A stretch of 33,864 nt of DNA, taken from assembly GCA_910585155.1 (NCBI GenBank), contig CAJUEC010000026.1, positions 1-33,864 on the forward strand, read 5' to 3'. A model generated the notes under the pieces. That model saw nothing but the letters and a program-made list of their open reading frames with translations, was not told the origin of the DNA and did not search any database. Shown here piece after piece: positions 29,479 to 33,864 of the stretch; the first letter of the stretch is position 1, and each line of letters begins with the position of its first letter. The DNA comes from an uncultured Oscillospiraceae bacterium. GTDB taxonomy: Bacteria > Bacillota > Clostridia > Oscillospirales > Oscillospiraceae. Both the position numbers and the translations under genes were made by a program.

Positions 29479-30417
29479 TCAGCGCCCCCCCTTCCTGCCC
29501 GCGGCCAGCTTCCGCTTTTGCAGGCCCGCACCCGCCTTGATGGTGGGGGCTGCGATGGCCAGGGCCACCACGGCGGCGGTGAGCAGCTTCAGGCAGTCCA
29601 CCGGCACCACCTTGGTGTAGAACACGATGGCATAGATAAAGCGGTAGATGATGGAGCCCACCACGACGGCGATCACGCCCCGGCCCATCCCCCGGCGGCC
29701 CACCACCGTCTCTCCAATGATGAGGCAGGCCAGACCGATGACCACGATGCCGGTGCCCGAGCCCATGTCCACCGTGCGCTGGTACTGGCCCACCACCCCG
29801 CCGGACAGGGCGGTGAGGGCGTTGGCCAGGCACAGCCCCACGGTGATGGTGAAGGTGGGGTTGACCGATGAGGCCCGCACCATGTCTCGGTTGTCCCCGG
29901 TGGCCCGGATGGACAGCCCCAGCCGGGTGCCCAGGAACAGATAGAGCAGCACCCCCGCCAGAAGGGTGACGGCGGCGGACAGGATCAGCTCGTACCACTG
30001 CCCCCAGAAGGGGACGCCTGGGAACAGACCCTTGGCCAGGGTGAACACGGTCTCTTTTTTCATCAGGCTGGCGCTGGACTTCCAGCCCATGGCCATCAGG
30101 TTGACGGTGTACAGCCCGGTGTTGGTGATGATACCCGCCAGGATGGAGGGCACCCCCATGCGGGTCTGGAGAAAGGCGGTGACAAAGCCGGCGCACACTC
30201 CGGCCAGCATGGCCGCCGGGATGGCCAGCACCGGGTGGCCCGCCGCCGTCACCGTCACCGACACCGCCGCCCCCAGCACAAAGCTGCCATCGGTGGTCAG
30301 GTCGGCGATATCCAGAATCCGATAGCTGAGAAACAGGGCCATGGCCACCAGGGCGTACTGGAAACCCAGCTCCAGGGCGGTCTGTGAGATCAACAGTATG
30401 GAACCCATGGGATTCAT
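29479..30417 (-). CDS. trpY: Tryptophan ABC transporter permease (TrpY-like)
   Basis: A 312-residue permease of the branched-chain/BPD_transp_2 type with about eight to nine membrane segments. Typical stretches: LSYRILDIADLTTDGSFVLG at about 30-49, RMGVPSILAGIITNTGLYTVN at about 85-105, and the cytoplasmic coupling loop GTRLGLSIRATGDNRDMVRASSVN at about 165-190. It pairs with the adjacent ATPase and binding protein. ATG at 30417 with GGAGAGGAG upstream; a second ATG three codons later is also usable. A very strong hairpin (30427-30455) lies directly before the ribosome binding site. Confidence 0.88.
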   Translation of the reverse strand: MNPMGSILLISQTALELGFQYALVAMALFLSYRILDIADLTTDGSFVLGAAVSVTVTAAGHPVLAIPAAMLAGVCAGFVTAFLQTRMGVPSILAGIITNTGLYTVNLMAMGWKSSASLMKKETVFTLAKGLFPGVPFWGQWYELILSAAVTLLAGVLLYLFLGTRLGLSIRATGDNRDMVRASSVNPTFTITVGLCLANALTALSGGVVGQYQRTVDMGSGTGIVVIGLACLIIGETVVGRRGMGRGVIAVVVGSIIYRFIYAIVFYTKVVPVDCLKLLTAAVVALAIAAPTIKAGAGLQKRKLAAGRKGGR

Positions 30418-30426
30418 CTCCTCTCC

Positions 30427-30455
30427 CGCCTCCGCCCCGGCCCGGGGCGGAGGCG
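30427..30455. other. Strong intercistronic hairpin before the permease gene
   Basis: CGCCTCCGCCCCGG and its complement (30427-30440, 30442-30455) form a 12-14 bp GC stem ending 10 bases before the start codon, adjoining the SD. On the plus strand a TTTTT follows (terminator against antisense transcription). On the coding strand there is no U-run, so it may tune permease translation or protect upstream mRNA. Confidence 0.55.
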
Positions 30456-30538
30456 CTCATTTTTATGCTCCTCGTCCGCCGCCAGGCGGGAGCTTGCGGG
30501 CCTATGCCCCGGCTGTCAGCGAATTCAAGTTCTTTTTG

Positions 30539-30566
30539 CCTACTCGTTCTTTCAAGAAAAAGTAGG
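30539..30566. other. Hairpin immediately after the trpX stop codon
   Basis: On the minus strand CCTACT ... AGTAGG with inner TTCTT/GAA pairing starts at the base after the trpX stop. No U-run follows. It is probably an mRNA 3'-end stabiliser or partial terminator between the binding-protein gene and the membrane genes. Confidence 0.45.
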
Positions 30567-31631
30567 TCAGTCCTCGGTGGTCTGGACCTCCGCCACGGTG
30601 CCCATGTCCTTAAACGCAGTGTAGTCGATCTTCAGGGCGGCGGCGGTCTCGGTGTTAATGGTGATGATGCCGCCCTCCAGCAGGTAGTAGTCCTCCATGC
30701 TGTCCATGCCCTTGGTCATCACGTCATAGGCCAGGTCGGCGGTCTGGCCGCCCAGCAGGGTGTAATTCACGCCGCAGCCGGCAAACGCGCCGTTGCGGGC
30801 AAAGGAGTCGGCCCCGCCGTAGTGGGGAACGCCGGCATCCATCAGGGTCTCGTAGATGGCCAGCTCGGCGGACTGAATCACGTTGTCGGTGGGGGTGAAC
30901 ACCGCGTCTACGCCGTCAGCGATGAGGGCGGAGGCGGCCGCCACCACCTCGTCGTTGCTGTTGGCGGTCTGCTCGGAGTAGGCAATGCCCTTTTCGGTGA
31001 GGTAGGCCTTGGCCTCGGCGATGGGGGTGGCGGAGTTGTCCTCGGACAGGGAGTAGAGCAGGCCCACCTTCTTCAGCTCCGGGTTCTGGAGCAGCATCAG
31101 GTCAATGATAAACCGGGTATTCAGCGCGTCGCTGGTGCCGGTGACGTAGTCCAGGCCGGTGAGGCCCACGCTCTCCTCTGCGGGATAGGACACGGCTGCG
31201 AACACCACCGGGGTCTTGGTCTCCTCGGCGGACAGGGCGGCGATTTTGGCGGCGGTGGTGGCGATGGGGATGATCACGTCCACCCCGTCGGCGATGGCCT
31301 GGTCGGCCAGCTGCTTCAGGCTGCCCTGGTCGTTCTGTCCGGAGGTGGTCTCGTGCTGGATGGTGACGCCGTTCTGGGCGGCCATCTCGTCCAGCCGCTG
31401 CTCCACCGCTTCGGCGATCTCATCCAGGGAGGCGTGGTCCATCTGCTTGATGATGGCCACCTTGTATGTCTGACCCCCCGCGGGCCGCTGGGAATCGGTC
31501 CCGCTCTGGCTCTCGCCCTGGGAGGGCTGGGAGGTCTGGGGCTGGCCGCCGGTGCAGGCGCACAGGGTGAGGGTCATGGCCGCCGCCATGGCGATGGCGA
31601 AGAACTTCTTGACGATGTTGTGGTTTTTCAT
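30567..31631 (-). CDS. trpX: Tryptophan ABC transporter substrate-binding lipoprotein (TrpX-like)
   Basis: A 354-residue lipoprotein: signal peptide with lipobox LCAC (Cys about 26), a Gln/Ser/Gly-rich linker to about 50, then an ABC_sub_bind (PF04392-type) two-lobed domain. Conserved stretches include KVAIIKQMDHASLDEIAE, PIATTAAKIAAL, VFAAVSYPA and VDAVFTPTDNVIQSAE. In streptococci and Clostridia, TrpX proteins of this family are encoded with TrpY and TrpZ and lie under tryptophan T-boxes, exactly as here. ATG at 31631 with GGAGG upstream. First gene of the operon, behind a T-box leader with UGG specifier. Confidence 0.9.
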   Translation of the reverse strand: MKNHNIVKKFFAIAMAAAMTLTLCACTGGQPQTSQPSQGESQSGTDSQRPAGGQTYKVAIIKQMDHASLDEIAEAVEQRLDEMAAQNGVTIQHETTSGQNDQGSLKQLADQAIADGVDVIIPIATTAAKIAALSAEETKTPVVFAAVSYPAEESVGLTGLDYVTGTSDALNTRFIIDLMLLQNPELKKVGLLYSLSEDNSATPIAEAKAYLTEKGIAYSEQTANSNDEVVAAASALIADGVDAVFTPTDNVIQSAELAIYETLMDAGVPHYGGADSFARNGAFAGCGVNYTLLGGQTADLAYDVMTKGMDSMEDYYLLEGGIITINTETAAALKIDYTAFKDMGTVAEVQTTED

Positions 31632-31706
31632 GGTATTTTCCTCCAAATGATGATTTTGGGCGGCAGATGACCCGGATTCTGCCAGGATCCGGGGAGGAAA
31701 AGGCAA

Positions 31707-31991
31707 ATAAAAAAGCCCTTGCCCCACATATGGGACAAAAGCTGCTGCTTCTGCGATACCACCCAAATTGACGTATAAAACGTCCGCTCGCTTACGCATA
31801 CCATCATACGCGCCCCGATGGATAACGGGTGGGAAGCCCGTCGGTCCCTACTTGGCTCCGCCGCCGTTCGGTCCGCCCTCCGAAGTCCATTCGCCAGCCG
31901 CTCGCCGCCCCGTTTCCACCATCGGGGGCTCTCTAAAGGTCTGCCGCGCCGGGTACTTCTCTCCGTCACTGGTTTGTGCTGTTTGGTTGTT
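31707..31991 (-). ncRNA. T-box riboswitch, tryptophan (UGG) specifier
   Basis: The leader from about 31991 has the elements of a T-box in order. Stem I includes GACGGAGAGAAGTACC and the distal-loop block AGAGAGCC...GATGGTGGAAAC. The specifier loop reads GAATGGACTTC, with UGG at 31889-31887. The antiterminator T-box AATTTGGGTGGTATCGC spans 31769-31753. A terminator hairpin (GTCCCATATGTGGGGC) ends in TTTTTT at 31714-31709. Uncharged tRNA-Trp would pair with UGG and with the UGG of the bulge, allowing transcription of trpXYZ. The base after the bulge UGG is U. Whether it suits this organism's tRNA-Trp discriminator cannot be seen here. Confidence 0.92.
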
Positions 31992-31997
31992 GTAGTC

Positions 31998-32026
31998 ATT
32001 ATACCCACTGGCCGCCCATTTGTCAA
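31998..32026 (-). promoter_or_regulatory. Consensus promoter of the T-box/trpXYZ operon
   Basis: TTGACA (32026-32021), 17-bp spacer, TATAAT (32003-31998) on the minus strand: a perfect sigma-A promoter, as expected when regulation is by attenuation. The region 32027-32164 between it and ylbJ holds no other gene. Confidence 0.95.
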
Positions 32027-32164
32027 CCCCTTTTCTCCAGAAATTTTTCCCGCGTTAAAGCGAAAAAGCCCCGAGTCTCTCCGCCGGAGCCTCACAGAAA
32101 AAAACAGTGGGACAGGCAAGCTCCCGCCGCCCTGCGCATAGTCTCTCCCCACGGGGGTGATGGC

Positions 32165-33337
32165 GTGCTGGGGCTGCTCAAGGAAAAACGGGTGCGGGAC
32201 GCGCTGGTGGGGCTGGCGCTGCTCCTCGCCACGGCGGGGCTGGTGGCCGCGCCGGGAGAGGCCATCACCGGGGCCAGAGACGGGCTGACCCTGTGCTTCA
32301 ACGTCATTGTGCCCTCCCTGTTCCCCTTCTTCGTGCTGTCCTCCCTGGTGGTGGACCTGGGGCTGGCGGCCTATCTGGGCCGGGCCCTAGAGGGGCTGAT
32401 GCGCCCCCTGTTCCGGGTCAGCGGCAGCTGTGCGGCGGCGGTGGCCCTGGGGTTCATCGGGGGCTACCCCGTGGGGGCCCGCACCGCCCTCCAGCTCTAC
32501 CAACAGGGGCTGTGCTCCAGGACGGAGGCGGAGCGGCTGCTGGCCTTCTGCAACAACTCCGGCCCCGCCTTCATTCTGGGCGTGGTGGGGGCGGGCATAT
32601 TCGGCGACAGCCGGGTGGGACTGCTTCTCTACCTCACCCATGCCCTGGCCTCCCTTCTGGTGGGACTGATCTTTCGTTTTTACGGCGGGTCCCATCGAAG
32701 CCGCTCCTCCCGTGCACCGGCCAAGCCCATCCAGGCAGTCACCGTCCCCGCCGCCTTCACCGGCGCGGTATCCCGCGCCCTTCAGAGCACCTTGAACATC
32801 TGCGCCTTTGTGGTGTTCTTCGCCGTCGTACTCCAGCTGCTGTCGGTATACGGCGCATTTGCCGCCCTGGCTCAGCTGCTGGCTGCGGCCGGTTTCCAGC
32901 CGGAATGGGCACAGCGGCTGGTGGCCGGACTGCTGGAGCTGTCCTCTGGCGTGTCCTCCCTGCGGGGAGACGCCCAGCTGGCCGGGCGGGTGTCCATGGC
33001 CGCCTTCATGCTGGGGTGGGCTGGCCTCTCCGTCCACTGCCAGGTGCTGTCCTTCCTGGTGGACAGCGGCCTGTCCGCCAAGACCTATCTGGCGGGCAAG
33101 CTCTGCCACGGACTCATCGCTGCGGGGCTCACCTGGGGCCTCACCCGGCTGTTCCCCCTGTCCGCCCCGGTGGCGGACTACCTGGCCGATCAGGCGGAAT
33201 CCATCGCCTCGCTGGATTTTTCCACCGCACTGGCGGCCTCCTCCCTGGCCGCGCTGGGGGGCTGGCTGATTTTGGCCGCCCTTTGCCGCCGCCTCTGGAG
33301 AAATAAGTGTGGAAATTCCCCCCGCTATCGTGTATAA
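32165..33337 (+). CDS. ylbJ: Sporulation integral membrane protein YlbJ
   Basis: A 390-residue polytopic membrane protein with two gate/nucleoside-recognition-type repeats, required for spore cortex formation in B. subtilis (sigma-E regulon). Signatures: GLTLCFNVIVPSLFPFFVLSSL at about 38-59, GFIGGYPVGARTALQLYQQG at about 92-111, LAFCNNSGPAFILGVVG at about 123-139, and ELSSGVSSL near 260. About ten membrane segments. The GTG at 32165 is chosen for GGGGGTGAT just upstream; no in-frame ATG fits, and earlier starts would include leader sequence. Divergent from the trp-transporter promoter. Confidence 0.9.
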   Translation: MLGLLKEKRVRDALVGLALLLATAGLVAAPGEAITGARDGLTLCFNVIVPSLFPFFVLSSLVVDLGLAAYLGRALEGLMRPLFRVSGSCAAAVALGFIGGYPVGARTALQLYQQGLCSRTEAERLLAFCNNSGPAFILGVVGAGIFGDSRVGLLLYLTHALASLLVGLIFRFYGGSHRSRSSRAPAKPIQAVTVPAAFTGAVSRALQSTLNICAFVVFFAVVLQLLSVYGAFAALAQLLAAAGFQPEWAQRLVAGLLELSSGVSSLRGDAQLAGRVSMAAFMLGWAGLSVHCQVLSFLVDSGLSAKTYLAGKLCHGLIAAGLTWGLTRLFPLSAPVADYLADQAESIASLDFSTALAASSLAALGGWLILAALCRRLWRNKCGNSPRYRV

Positions 33338-33338
33338 T
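33310..33338 (+). promoter_or_regulatory. Promoter of the small Cys4 gene
   Basis: TGGAAA (33310-33315), 17 bp, TATAAT (33333-33338), overlapping the ylbJ stop codon. About 108 bp separate it from the next start codon. Confidence 0.55.
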
Positions 33339-33446
33339 AGCAATACAATGGTGCACCAGACGGAGCGACAGCTTCCAAACGATGCGGCATACCGAGAACA
33401 CCGCAGAGGGATTGGGAACTGTGCGGCAGATTGGGAGGAATGACCC

Positions 33447-33656
33447 ATGCTCTTTGAGAAAAATATGGAGCCCCGCTGCGCCTATTGCCATCATGGAACT
33501 ACCCTAGAGGATGGCCAGGTGATGTGCATCAAAAAAGGAATCATGGCCGCTGCCGGCTCCTGTCGCCGCTTCCGCTACGATCCCCTGAAGCGCACGCCCC
33601 CCAAACCCGCAGCCATCAGCTTCGCCCATTTGAAGGACGAGGATTTCACATTGTAG
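33447..33656 (+). CDS. Small protein with four cysteines
   Basis: A 69-residue protein with C11-x2-C14, C27 and C39 and several adjacent histidines (CAYCHHG), an arrangement that could bind a metal. The C-terminal third is basic then acidic (YDPLKRTPPKP ... HLKDEDFTL). A good GGGAGGAA ribosome binding site lies 7-8 nt upstream, and a promoter precedes it. I recognise the style of a short conserved gut-Clostridia protein but no named family. Function unknown. No membrane or secretion signal. Confidence 0.7.
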   Translation: MLFEKNMEPRCAYCHHGTTLEDGQVMCIKKGIMAAAGSCRRFRYDPLKRTPPKPAAISFAHLKDEDFTL

Positions 33657-33782
33657 GTTTTTCCAGATTCAGCATACCTTTGGCAAAAGAGAACACACCT
33701 AATTTCTGCGTCAACAACCTGGGGGAGCTTGCTTGGACTGTTCTCAAAAAGATCGGAGCTACAAGCTTTTGCGCATATAAGA

Positions 33783-33810
33783 AAGCGGACAGCCTTTCGA
33801 CTGTCCGCTT
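33783..33810 (-). terminator. Terminator-like hairpin near the right edge
   Basis: A perfect 10-bp stem AAGCGGACAG/CTGTCCGCTT with an 8-nt loop. On the minus strand it is followed by TCTTAT, fitting a terminator for the gene entering from the right edge; the plus-strand tail is less T-rich. The 33657-33782 stretch holds nothing else I can name. Confidence 0.65.
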
Positions 33811-33827
33811 CATTGTGTCGGCATTAC

Positions 33828-33864
33828 CTATCTTTCCAGGCCGTCGCCAGCCAAGTATTTTCGG
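33828..33864 (-). CDS. C-terminal end of an unidentified gene (partial)
   Basis: On the minus strand the frame reads RKYLAGDGLER then TAG (33830-33828), followed within 20 bp by a terminator-like hairpin. Only 11 codons are inside the window, so neither frame nor product can be confirmed. Confidence 0.3.
   Translation of the reverse strand, partial: RKYLAGDGLER

Overview
This is a GC-rich stretch of bacterial chromosome. The gene content points to an anaerobic, spore-forming Clostridia of the Oscillospiraceae (Flavonifractor/Lawsonibacter-like). The reasons are sporulation genes (spmA, spmB, ylbJ), AGGAGG-type ribosome binding sites, a T-box leader, ECF vitamin transporters, an AbrB with a Cys4 tail and a strongly C-ending codon bias. 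The family-level guess is inference. No rRNA, tRNA, CRISPR array or intact insertion sequence was seen.

Layout. 1-600: start of a sensor-kinase-like membrane protein, then two MITE-like repeats ending on the prfB stop codon. 600-4570 (- strand): prfB, a 33-codon candidate gene with its own terminator, and a two-gene envelope-lipid operon (LPG-synthase-like flippase and MGDG-synthase-like glycosyltransferase). 4670-8300 (-): another MITE, an ABC-2 exporter (ATPase and permease), a YbjQ protein and a membrane-anchored MerR regulator. 8400-13280 (-): a five-gene run of ComEA-like protein, response regulator, histidine kinase, GerMN lipoprotein and O-acetylhomoserine sulfhydrylase. 13320-15020 (+): a D,D-carboxypeptidase, then a probable small RNA gene preceded by PhoP-box-like repeats. 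15130-18660: an ECF S component divergent from a MocR/PdxR-like regulator, a parS-like site, a TipA-like MerR regulator and a QueT transporter with a structured leader. 18880-22700: an EF-G paralogue, spmB/spmA and abrB. 22880-28630 (-): rsmI, a MITE, a lipoprotein, an AlkZ-like glycosylase and tex. 28630-32030 (-): a trpXYZ-type tryptophan ABC transporter under a T-box with a UGG specifier. 32165-33864: ylbJ, a small Cys4 protein and the tail of a gene running off the edge.

How the parts fit. Most is ordinary housekeeping with several vitamin or amino-acid uptake systems, each with its own visible control: a tRNA-Trp-sensing T-box for trpXYZ, a MocR regulator beside an ECF S component, and a leader that can hide the ribosome binding site of queT.

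The three most unusual things are (1) a MITE family inserted exactly at stop codons with 3-bp TNA duplications, whose terminal arms differ between copies but match within each copy; (2) a short transcript with PhoP-box-like operators and a CU-rich anti-Shine-Dalgarno stretch; (3) the queT leader, whose first loop is perfectly complementary to the queT Shine-Dalgarno sequence.
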